From positions 24,651 through 88,650 of the forward strand of contig NZ_WTWY01000021.1 in the NCBI RefSeq assembly GCF_009870825.1: 64,000 bases of DNA, in the 5' to 3' direction. A program made the position numbers and the translations under genes. The notes beneath the pieces are model-generated. The model did no database searches. It worked only from the letters and a program-made list of their open reading frames with translations, and had not been told where the DNA came from. Numbering within the stretch: position 1 is the stretch's first letter; the number at the start of each line of letters is the position of its first letter. Positions 17,856 through 25,188 of this stretch are shown here, one piece after another. This DNA is from Paenibacillus sp. USDA918EY (GTDB lineage: Bacteria > Bacillota > Bacilli > Paenibacillales > Paenibacillaceae).

Positions 17856-19250
17856 TTACAGGCCTGCTGGCGTCAGCGATCCTTTAATGGCAAACGGTTT
17901 GTGCTCATGCTTTTCCCTGCCGGGTTCGTTTGGGGTTCCGGACTGGCTGCGAAGGCCGTCCTTCGCCTGCCCGGCGTCCTGCAGCTGGTCTTCAAGCGCA
18001 AAAATATGCGTGAAGTATTCCAGCGCCTCGTTTCCGTTTGTCTCTGCCGTCAGCTCCTTGATCCGGTTGATCGGATCATGCATCATTTGGTTGACGATGC
18101 TTTTGGTCAGACGGTGGATGACTTTGCGCTGGCGTTCATCCAGCTCCGGCAGCTTGTTGAACAAGCTTTGGAGCGTTTCTTCGTGAATCGCCGAGGATTT
18201 TTCCTGCAAAGCGCGGATGACCGGTCGAACGCCCAGCGTTTTCAACCATTGCTGGAACTCGCCCATTTCATGGCGGATCATCACTTCGATTTTGGCCGCT
18301 TCGGCCTTGCGCATTTCCAGATTGCTTTCGACAATCCCTTCCAAGTCGTCAATATCGTACAGGAAGACGTTGTCCAAATCGGCAATCGCCGGGTCAATAT
18401 CCCGCGGAACGGCAATGTCGATAATAAACAGCGGACGGGATTGGCGTTTCTTCATGCTTTCGCTGACCTGCGCCCGGTCGAGAACGTAATCCTTGGCACC
18501 CGTGGAACTGATCAGGATATCCACATCCTGCAGCCGCTGCATCGCCTGCTCCATCGTGCATGGGGTTCCTTCGAACTTGCTGGCAAGCTCTTCGGCGCGG
18601 GCGAGCGTTCTGTTGGCGACGATAACCTCTTCGGCACCGTTCGCGTACAAATGTTTGACCGTAAGCTCGCTCATTTTTCCCGCGCCGAGGATCATCACCT
18701 TTTTGTTGTCAAACATGCCAAAAATCCGTTTGCCCAGCTCTACGGCCGCATAGCTGACGGAAACGGCGCTTTCCCCGATGGAGGTTTCCGAATGCGCTCT
18801 TTTGCCCAGCGTAACCGCCTGCTTAAAGAGCATGTTAAACCAGGTTCCCGTCGCTTTTTCCTGCTGGCTGAGCAGAAACGCCGAGCGGATCTGGCCCAAA
18901 ATTTGCGTTTCGCCGATGACCATCGAATCCAATCCGCAGGTTACGCGGAACAAGTGGGAGATGGCCCGTTCATCTTCATATATATATAAATGCCGGGTAA
19001 ATTCCTCGCGCGGAATGTCAAACCACTGCTCCATAAAACTGCGGATAAAATGTCCGCACATGTGCAAGCGGTCCACCACGACATAAATTTCCGTACGATT
19101 GCACGTGGCAACGATAACACCTTCCATGACGCTCTTCGTCTGCATAAGCTGGCTGAGCGCTTCCGGCAGTTCGTTCTGCTCGAACGTGAAACGTTCCCTT
19201 ACTTCTACAGGCGCTGTACGATAGTTCAATCCGACAACGACGATATGCAT
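17856..19250 (-). CDS. hemA: Glutamyl-tRNA reductase
   Basis: The first committed enzyme of C5 tetrapyrrole synthesis; it reduces glutamyl-tRNA to glutamate-1-semialdehyde. Motifs: MHIVVVGLNYRTAPVEVRERF, the catalytic cysteine in VIVATCNRTEIY, GLDSMVIGETQILGQ, and the NADPH-binding GAGKMSEL. A C-terminal dimerisation helix runs to about 415, followed by a divergent charged tail. ATG 19250 has AGGTG at 9-base spacing and gives the canonical MHIVVVG start; ATG 19256 is an alternative. It heads the tetrapyrrole operon. Confidence 0.97.
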   Translation of the reverse strand: MHIVVVGLNYRTAPVEVRERFTFEQNELPEALSQLMQTKSVMEGVIVATCNRTEIYVVVDRLHMCGHFIRSFMEQWFDIPREEFTRHLYIYEDERAISHLFRVTCGLDSMVIGETQILGQIRSAFLLSQQEKATGTWFNMLFKQAVTLGKRAHSETSIGESAVSVSYAAVELGKRIFGMFDNKKVMILGAGKMSELTVKHLYANGAEEVIVANRTLARAEELASKFEGTPCTMEQAMQRLQDVDILISSTGAKDYVLDRAQVSESMKKRQSRPLFIIDIAVPRDIDPAIADLDNVFLYDIDDLEGIVESNLEMRKAEAAKIEVMIRHEMGEFQQWLKTLGVRPVIRALQEKSSAIHEETLQSLFNKLPELDERQRKVIHRLTKSIVNQMMHDPINRIKELTAETNGNEALEYFTHIFALEDQLQDAGQAKDGLRSQSGTPNEPGREKHEHKPFAIKGSLTPAGL

Positions 19251-19384
19251 TAACATGTTCACCTGCCTAAGCTTTCGTTTCAAACAACGAGTCTTGCGGT
19301 CGCTTTTCCAAGCATCCGCTTTTGAAAAGTCCGCGCAAAATTCCTCAAATCCTGCACGGATCCAATTGCAGCTTTTGTCGAGTT

Positions 19385-19401
19385 GCTATATTTAGTATAG
19401 C
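19385..19401 (-). promoter_or_regulatory. hemA operon promoter overlapped by a perfect inverted repeat
   Basis: On the minus strand an extended -10 element (TGC-TATACT, with TATACT at 19394-19399) lies inside a perfect inverted repeat GCTATA-N5-TATAGC. The -35 region is weak, fitting an extended -10 promoter. The repeat could be an operator, but it does not match the PerR box known for some hemA promoters. Confidence 0.5.
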
Positions 19402-19517
19402 ACAGTTGTCCGGATCCCCTGCACGATTTTATGAATTGTTTATGAAAAAATACACGCATTGCCTAAAGCATTTTACTATCTTGCCAAAAACTGTTCCGGT
19501 TTATACGGCCGGCGCTC

Positions 19518-20042
19518 CTATTTCCCCTTGACCAGCTCGGCCAGCTGCTTGCCCGTTTTTTTCAATTCATCGTTTTTCGAGGAAATGACATGCCCGCTTT
19601 CGCTCAGCAGCTGCTGATAGGACTGGAGCGCGCCCGAAAACAACCCGCCGTACTCCCGAAGCAGCTCCTTCTCCTCTTCCCGAAGCGGCCGGTTTCCTCC
19701 GATCTGCCAGGACGTGATGGCATCCACCAGACCGCCAAGCGCCGGAAAGGCGTAAAGGTTGTTTCTGCCCAGCGCATTGGCCAGCCTGTCGTGGGTAAAC
19801 GCGGCCGAATAAGCCGCCAGCTTCAGCGCGTTCAAACCGTTCGTATCGCCGCTGTCCGCGGCATCCAATAGCGAAGTGTTCAACACCTGCATCTGAAAAA
19901 GCGATACCTCGTACAGCATACGCCCGGCATCCGCATGTTCCGTTTGCGGCCGCAACATCCGGTACCCTTGGATAACCAGCAGCCCGACCAGCACCACCAT
20001 CAAGCCCAAAAACAGCAAATCCCTGAAACCCCGTCTTTTCAT
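19518..20042 (-). CDS. Single-pass membrane-anchored protein of unknown function
   Basis: I do not recognise this 174-residue protein. It starts MKRRGFRDLLFLGLMVVLVGLLVIQGY, an uncleaved signal-anchor helix (about 8-27). The rest is hydrophilic, mostly helical and probably outside the membrane, and ends in a Lys-rich helix (SSKNDELKKTGKQLAELVKGK). AAGGGGG precedes the ATG. It sits between speD and hemA, facing the same way, and its 5' region holds repeated TTTAGTTCATT-type elements that may regulate it. Confidence 0.7.
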   Translation of the reverse strand: MKRRGFRDLLFLGLMVVLVGLLVIQGYRMLRPQTEHADAGRMLYEVSLFQMQVLNTSLLDAADSGDTNGLNALKLAAYSAAFTHDRLANALGRNNLYAFPALGGLVDAITSWQIGGNRPLREEEKELLREYGGLFSGALQSYQQLLSESGHVISSKNDELKKTGKQLAELVKGK

Positions 20043-20061
20043 TGGCGAGCCCCCTTTGATT

Positions 20062-20250
20062 CATAGACAGATTGAACTAAAGTTTGCACCGAACTTCCTG
20101 TTCAAAGGGCCCGATGCGGCCCTATAGCCTTCATTTCTTTAGTTCATTCTATATAGATAGATTGAATTAAAATAAGTCACATCTTTGACACGGATATTCC
20201 CTGTGGATCAAGGAATGACAAGTAAAAACTTTAGTTCATTCTATATAGAT
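20062..20250. repeat. Cluster of TTTAGTTCATT / TGAACTAAA repeats upstream of the anchored protein gene
   Basis: A 22-base direct repeat, beginning CTTTAGTTCATTCTATATAG, occurs exactly at 20137-20158 and 20229-20250. The inverted half element GATTGAACTAAAG occurs near 20069-20081 and GATTGAATTAAA near 20160-20171. Copy one plus the latter forms an imperfect palindrome (TTTAGTTCA...TGAATTAAA). The layout resembles multiple operator sites for one regulator. It vaguely recalls XylR-type (TTAGTTT...) boxes, but no sugar gene is nearby. Confidence 0.7.
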
Positions 20251-20298
20251 GAGCTTGTTCCATACTTTCTAAGTATATTGGGGACCCGCAAAACAAAT

Positions 20299-20324
20299 AA
20301 CCATGGAGGGCAGCCTCCATGGTT
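20299..20324 (-). terminator. Terminator after speD
   Basis: Perfect 11-base inverted repeat AACCATGGAGG / CCTCCATGGTT with a 4-base loop, followed on the minus strand by TTATTTGTTTT. Confidence 0.8.
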
Positions 20325-20359
20325 ATGACTCATTATCAATTGTTAAGCGCCGCGGCCTA

Positions 20360-20758
20360 TTATACCAGCTCGACTTGTTCGATTTCCGGCGTTTCCACCT
20401 TCAATTCGCCCAAACCGCGTACAAGCTTTTTCGCGTACGTTTTTTCGGGTTTCAATACGGATACCAGGTAATCGATTGCCAATTGTGGATCGACGGTTTC
20501 GCCGCAGGTGTAGCAATCGATCGCTGCAAATCCTCTCTCGGGATACGTGTGAATCGAGAGGTGACTTTCCGACAGCAAAACAAGCACTGTCGCCCCTTGA
20601 GGTTCAAATTGCTTGGATTGTACCGACATCACTGTTGCGCCGCATGTTTCGGCAGCCTCAACCAGTTGGGCTTGCAAAAACTCCGCATCGTTCAGCATAT
20701 CGAAGTCGACTCCCCAAGTATCAACAGCAACGTGTCTTCCGAAAGTTGAGTATTCCAT
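20360..20758 (-). CDS. speD: S-adenosylmethionine decarboxylase proenzyme
   Basis: SpeD supplies decarboxylated SAM for spermidine synthesis. The 132-residue protein, starting at MEYSTFGRHVAVDTWGVDFD, is the short bacterial class. It is predicted to self-cleave in SESHLSIHTYPE, where the serine after LSESHL becomes the pyruvoyl group; the CGATVMS and DCYTCG segments are also family features. GGAAGGGGG before the ATG at 20758 sets the start, and the frame extending 15 codons upstream runs through the leader RNA. It is monocistronic, ended by the hairpin downstream. Confidence 0.95.
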   Translation of the reverse strand: MEYSTFGRHVAVDTWGVDFDMLNDAEFLQAQLVEAAETCGATVMSVQSKQFEPQGATVLVLLSESHLSIHTYPERGFAAIDCYTCGETVDPQLAIDYLVSVLKPEKTYAKKLVRGLGELKVETPEIEQVELV

Positions 20759-20900
20759 CTTCCGGTTCCCCCTTCCTAGGAATAAAATGTTTGAAAATTT
20801 CATCCGCTAGGACCTACGTCATTCACTTCCCGAGGGAATAATCTCTCGCAACATTCAATGTCCTGAGTGAATCCTGGTTCCTAATATATTCTTTTCAACG
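20759..20900 (-). promoter_or_regulatory. Structured 5' leader RNA of speD (candidate cis-regulatory RNA)
   Basis: Between promoter and start codon the leader can fold into a closed multi-branch structure. An outer stem pairs 20876-20883 with 20808-20814 (TAGGAACC/GGTCCTA on the minus strand, one bulge). A perfect 7-bp second stem pairs 20866-20872 with 20821-20827 (ATTCACT/AGTGAAT). Inside it are a hairpin at 20831-20848 (6 bp, 6-base loop) and a small one at 20851-20861. I see no terminator and do not recognise a named riboswitch class. Control could act on translation or RNA stability. Confidence 0.5.
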
Positions 20901-20906
20901 AGATTA

Positions 20907-20935
20907 AAAATAACATCTATCAAGGCGAATTGCAA
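20907..20935 (-). promoter_or_regulatory. Sigma-A promoter of speD
   Basis: Minus-strand TTGCAA (20930-20935) and TATTTT (20907-20912) with 17-base spacing. Transcription would begin just outside the outer stem of the leader RNA. The stretch from here to 21130 shows nothing else. Confidence 0.55.
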
Positions 20936-21130
20936 TACTTTTTTTAAAACTCCGGGCGTTTTATTTTCTGATGGCGTGTCCCGGCTTCAACAAGCAATTC
21001 AACGGCGTTTCAACGTTGTTTGCGGCCGTTTGTCCGCAAGGTTTTCCACTAATTTTCGAGACGTCTGCAGCTGTGTACTCCGCGCCCACGGCTTCAATAC
21101 TTGCCCTTATTTCCGAACCATGAATCACGC

Positions 21131-21166
21131 AAAAAAGGAACCCCTTCTTGCGCGAAGGAGTTCCCC
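21131..21166 (-). terminator. Terminator after the gene at 21181-21768
   Basis: Hairpin GGAAC(c)CCTTC / GAAGG(a)GTTCC with a 6-base loop, followed by TTTTTT on the minus strand. Confidence 0.8.
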
Positions 21167-21180
21167 GTTTCATCTATGGA

Positions 21181-21768
21181 TTAGGCCTCTAATGCGAACC
21201 ATTTTGCGGCCCCTTGCCGCAGCTTCTCGTCGATTCGGGCGACTTCGTCGCTCGTTTCCGCCTTGTTGCGTTCATCGAGCCAATAATCGATGTCCTGGTA
21301 AAGCCGGGATATTTCCTGCTCGACGTCGTTCAGCTGATAAACCCGCTGAAGTTCGCCTGCGGTATGTTTGTATTGGTATACCAATTTGCGGCCGGAAGCG
21401 GTCGCTTCCTCAATCTTCCGGACGGAACCCTGTTCATAATAATACAACATCGTGAATCCTTGATAAATACGTTTCACGACGCCGTTTCCTTTGCAGTCGG
21501 TAAACAGCTTGCGCACCAGATTCGTCAAACGGGGATTCACCAAGCGGCATGACAACTCACAGAAGTATTGGCCATGGTTACTTTCGAGAGGAAAATGAAC
21601 CTCCTCGCCGCTTTCGTCTTCAAGCACAATTTCTTGTCCTCCGCTGCCGAGCACTTTCACAATGACGTGAATGTGGCAGCATTCAGCCGAATGCATAAAC
21701 TGGTTCAATTGAAGCTCCGACATTTGTAATGTGGCTTTCACATACTCCGTGGCTAACCGCTGAGCCAT
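21181..21768 (-). CDS. Conserved-looking cytosolic protein of unknown function
   Basis: I do not recognise this 195-residue protein. It has no signal peptide or membrane helix. The N-terminal half looks mixed alpha/beta, with several Cys and His residues (MHSAECCHIHVIVKV, YFCELSCRLVN). The C-terminal half is charged and helical (VEQEISRLYQDIDYWLDERNKAETSDEVARIDEKL), possibly a coiled coil. It starts at an ATG after TTGAGGAG and ends with its own terminator. A TATAAT at 21924-21929 on the minus strand is a likely -10. The remaining spacer to engB (21769-22114) holds nothing else I can support. Confidence 0.75.
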   Translation of the reverse strand: MAQRLATEYVKATLQMSELQLNQFMHSAECCHIHVIVKVLGSGGQEIVLEDESGEEVHFPLESNHGQYFCELSCRLVNPRLTNLVRKLFTDCKGNGVVKRIYQGFTMLYYYEQGSVRKIEEATASGRKLVYQYKHTAGELQRVYQLNDVEQEISRLYQDIDYWLDERNKAETSDEVARIDEKLRQGAAKWFALEA

Positions 21769-22114
21769 AAAAATCTCCTCAATTCTTTGTGATGACGATA
21801 GAAATCCGGTTCGAACATGATCGAAGCATTTCTATGGTCGGAAGAAAAATTTCCGCTTAAACGCGGGCTTGCGCCATGGATTCGGAACGCAGATCGCTTC
21901 CGGCTGATCCATGCTTTAGTATTATTATACAGCACATCACAAATCGATTGCTTGCAGCCGGAACCATGAATTTTCTTCATATTTCATAAAAAAACGGATT
22001 AAACCGGATTTTAGGGCACACTTTTGGCGGGATGCTCACTTTCCTGCCGGTTAAAGTCTGAATCCCTACGCGATACGCTTAAAATATCGGGCTAATGCGC
22101 CGGCTATTGTTCCG

Positions 22115-22747
22115 TTATTCGGGGTTTTGCTCCGTTTTTGACGGCAAAGGCTCTTCGCGTTCCAGGCCGGATACGGACGTAATGTGCGCCCAGAGTTCGT
22201 CCCTTCCGACGCCGGTTTCCGACGAAAACATGATAAAAGCGTCCGTTTTCCGCAGCAAGAGTGCGTCTTTCATCTGCTTGACATGCTTTTGCCACCGCGT
22301 TTTCGGGATTTTATCGGCTTTCGTGGCGACGATGCAGACCGGAATGTCATAATGCTTCAACCAGTCGTACATCAACTCGTCGTCCTTGGTCGGCGGATGG
22401 CGAAGATCCAGCACAAGCAGGACCAGCTTCAGCGTTTCCCGCTCAAGCAAATATTTTTCGATCATCTTGCCCCAAACCTGCCGCTGCGTTTTCGACACTT
22501 TGGCGTAGCCGTACCCCGGAAAATCGACGAAATACAGCTCCTCATTGATGCGGTAATAGTTCAAATGCTGGGTTTTGCCCGGCGTCGAACTCGTTCGGGC
22601 CAAATTTTTGCGGTTGATCATGCGGTTGATCAACGAAGATTTGCCTACATTGGAACGCCCTGCCAGAGCAATCTCCGGCAAGGCGTCCACTGGATATTGG
22701 TCAGGGCCGACGGCACTGATAACAAATTCTGCTTGGGTTACTTTCAT
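22115..22747 (-). CDS. engB: Ribosome biogenesis GTP-binding protein EngB/YsxC
   Basis: An essential small GTPase for 50S ribosomal subunit assembly. The G1 loop GRSNVGKSSLI, G2 TSSTPGKTQ, G3 DFPGYG, G4 TKAD and G5-like SSETG are all present in 210 residues. It lies 14 bases downstream of lon, the Bacillales lonA-ysxC order, and is probably co-transcribed with it. A weak AT-rich hairpin follows near 21990-22015. Confidence 0.97.
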   Translation of the reverse strand: MKVTQAEFVISAVGPDQYPVDALPEIALAGRSNVGKSSLINRMINRKNLARTSSTPGKTQHLNYYRINEELYFVDFPGYGYAKVSKTQRQVWGKMIEKYLLERETLKLVLLVLDLRHPPTKDDELMYDWLKHYDIPVCIVATKADKIPKTRWQKHVKQMKDALLLRKTDAFIMFSSETGVGRDELWAHITSVSGLEREEPLPSKTEQNPE

Positions 22748-22761
22748 CGTAAAGTTCCTCT

Positions 22762-25098
22762 CTAGTGCACTTCCGTCTGCTCCACGAGCGCATGCTTCAG
22801 GACTTGGTCCATATGGGATACCGGAATGAACTCCACTTCATCGCGGACGCTGTCGGGAACATCGCGCAGATCCCGTTCGTTGTCTTTCGGAAGCAGTATT
22901 TTTTTGTAGCCGGCGCGATGGGCGGCAAGCGATTTTTCCTTCAATCCCCCGATCGGGAGCACCCGTCCGCGCAGCGTAATTTCTCCGGTCATCGCCACAT
23001 GCTTGGAGACGTGTTTTTTGGTAAGAGCCGAAATAAGGGCGGTCGCGATCGTTATGCCGGCCGACGGGCCGTCTTTCGGAATGGCGCCTTCAGGGATGTG
23101 AATGTGGATATCGTTTTTCTCGTGAAACTCCGGATCGATCCCGAGTTCCGCCGCTCTGCTGCGGGTATAGCTGAAGGCAGCCTGCGCGGACTCTTTCATC
23201 ACATCGCCGAGTTGGCCGGTGAGCGTCAGCTTGCCGGAGCCCGGCACGACCGTTACTTCGATTATTAACGTTTCGCCGCCCACCTCGGTCCAGGCCAGGC
23301 CCGTTACGGTACCTATCTGGTCTTCCAGATCGGCCACGCCGTGACGGAACTTCGGCGCGCCCAAATAATCCTTGACGTCGTCCGGTCCGATCGCAATCGT
23401 CTCCGATTCGCCCGATACGATTTTTTTGGCCGCTTTCCGGCAAAGGGCGGCTACCTGCTGCTCCAAATTCCGGACGCCCGATTCGCGGGTATATTCCCTG
23501 ACGACTTTAAGCAGCGCGTCTTCGCCGATTTGCAGCTGCTCATCCTGCAGCCCATGCTCCCGTTTCTGCTTCGGCAGCAGATAACGCTTGGCGATTTGCA
23601 ATTTCTCCAGTTCCGTGTAGCCCGGAATGTTCAACACTTCCATGCGATCAAGAAGCGGCCGCGGAATATTGTGAATCACGTTGGCGGTCGTAATGAACAT
23701 GACCTGCGACAGATCGAACGGAATTTCGATAAAATGGTCGCTGAACGTGTTGTTCTGTTCCGGGTCGAGCACCTCCAGCAGTGCTGCCGAAGGATCTCCG
23801 CGGAAATCGGAAGCCATTTTGTCGATTTCATCCAGCAGAAAAACCGGGTTTAACGCTCCCGCCGTTTTCATTCCTTGAATGATCCGGCCCGGCATGGCGC
23901 CGACATAGGTGCGGCGATGGCCGCGGATTTCGGCTTCGTCGCGGACGCCGCCCAGCGAAATGCGGACGAACTTCCGGTTTAAGGATCTTGCGATGGAACG
24001 GGCAAGCGACGTTTTGCCGACGCCCGGAGGACCTACCAGGCAAAGGATCGGCCCCTTCATCTTTTTGACCAGCTGCTGCACGGCCAAATATTCCAGCACC
24101 CGCTCTTTCGGCTTATCCAGGCTGTAATGGTCTTCGTTCAACACCTGCTCCGCTTTATGAATATCGAGATCATCCTCGGTTTTGGTGCTCCAAGGCAAAG
24201 CAAGCAGCCAATCGACGTAGTTGCGGATGACGCCGCCTTCCGCGGAGCTTGCGGGCATTTTCTCCAGCCGGTCGATTTCCTTCTCGACCTTCTCTTTCAC
24301 CCGTTCAGGAAGCTCCTGTTTCGCCATCTGCTCGCGCAGTTCCTCGACTTCTCCGGCGCGCCCTTCCTTCTCGCCCAGCTCTTTCTGGATCGCCTTCATC
24401 TGTTCGCGCAAATAATATTCCTTTTGGGTTTTTTCCATTTGCTTTTTGACCCGTTGGTTGATCTTGCGCTCGAGCTCCAGCACTTCCCGCTCGTTGTTCA
24501 GAATATCCAGCAGCTTCTCGAGCCGTTTGCCGACGTCGATCGTCTCCAGAATTTCCTGTTTGTCCTTGATCTTCAGCGACAGATGGCTGGTGATCACGTC
24601 CGCGAGGCGCCCCGGCTCCTCGATGTCGGATACGGCGGCGAGCGTTTCCGGCGTCACCTTTTTCGATAAATTGATATAGTGCTCGAATTGGCTCAGAACG
24701 GTGCGCATCAAAGCATCCACTTCCGGATTGCCGCTGTCTTCTTCATGCAGTTCCCGCGCAAGGACCTCGTAATATTCCTCGTTGTCGGTATACTGTATAA
24801 TTTCGGCGCGCTCCATGCCTTCCACAAGGACACGGATCGTGCCGTTCGGGAGCTTGAGCATTTGTCTCACATTGGCAACCGTGCCGATGCGAAAAATATC
24901 GTCATGCGTAGGTTCCTCTATGTTCACCTCGGACTGAGAACAAAGGAGAATTAAATTATCATCCACCATCGCTTTTTCCAGCGCTTTGACCGATTTTTCC
25001 CGGCCTACATCGAGATGCAGTACCATGCTCGGGTAGACCAGAAGGCCTCGCAAAGGCAATAACGGAAAACGGCGGCCTTTCGCTTTACTAAGCCCCAT
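22762..25098 (-). CDS. lon: ATP-dependent protease LonA
   Basis: A cytosolic AAA+ serine protease. It has 778 residues from the ATG at 25098, chosen because GGAGG lies 11 bases upstream; the GTG four codons earlier overlaps that site. Order: N-terminal substrate domain (FPLLPLRGLLVYPSM...), coiled-coil linker, Walker A GPPGVGKTSLARSI, Walker B FLLDEIDKM, and the C-terminal protease domain with the catalytic serine in PKDGPSAGIT and lysine in GGLKEKSLAAHRAG. It lies directly after lonB and before engB. Confidence 0.98.
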   Translation of the reverse strand: MGLSKAKGRRFPLLPLRGLLVYPSMVLHLDVGREKSVKALEKAMVDDNLILLCSQSEVNIEEPTHDDIFRIGTVANVRQMLKLPNGTIRVLVEGMERAEIIQYTDNEEYYEVLARELHEEDSGNPEVDALMRTVLSQFEHYINLSKKVTPETLAAVSDIEEPGRLADVITSHLSLKIKDKQEILETIDVGKRLEKLLDILNNEREVLELERKINQRVKKQMEKTQKEYYLREQMKAIQKELGEKEGRAGEVEELREQMAKQELPERVKEKVEKEIDRLEKMPASSAEGGVIRNYVDWLLALPWSTKTEDDLDIHKAEQVLNEDHYSLDKPKERVLEYLAVQQLVKKMKGPILCLVGPPGVGKTSLARSIARSLNRKFVRISLGGVRDEAEIRGHRRTYVGAMPGRIIQGMKTAGALNPVFLLDEIDKMASDFRGDPSAALLEVLDPEQNNTFSDHFIEIPFDLSQVMFITTANVIHNIPRPLLDRMEVLNIPGYTELEKLQIAKRYLLPKQKREHGLQDEQLQIGEDALLKVVREYTRESGVRNLEQQVAALCRKAAKKIVSGESETIAIGPDDVKDYLGAPKFRHGVADLEDQIGTVTGLAWTEVGGETLIIEVTVVPGSGKLTLTGQLGDVMKESAQAAFSYTRSRAAELGIDPEFHEKNDIHIHIPEGAIPKDGPSAGITIATALISALTKKHVSKHVAMTGEITLRGRVLPIGGLKEKSLAAHRAGYKKILLPKDNERDLRDVPDSVRDEVEFIPVSHMDQVLKHALVEQTEVH

Positions 25099-25145
25099 CT
25101 GCTTTTGCACCTCCAGCCGTTCTCAGGTTATACACATCCGGTTTT

Positions 25146-25175
25146 ATTTTAGCAAATGTTCACAAAAAAAACCAA
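25146..25175 (-). promoter_or_regulatory. Candidate promoter of lon
   Basis: Minus-strand TTGGTT (25170-25175), 18 bases, then extended -10 TGC-TAAAAT (TAAAAT at 25146-25151), within the 90-base spacer after lonB. No CtsR-type repeat was seen. Confidence 0.45.
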
Positions 25176-25188
25176 TCATTCGGCTGCT

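Noticed and set aside
20961..21173. 70-codon minus-strand frame between speD and the unknown gene
   Set aside because: It starts inside the terminator of the gene at 21181-21768 and has a composition unlike its neighbours; no ribosome binding site.
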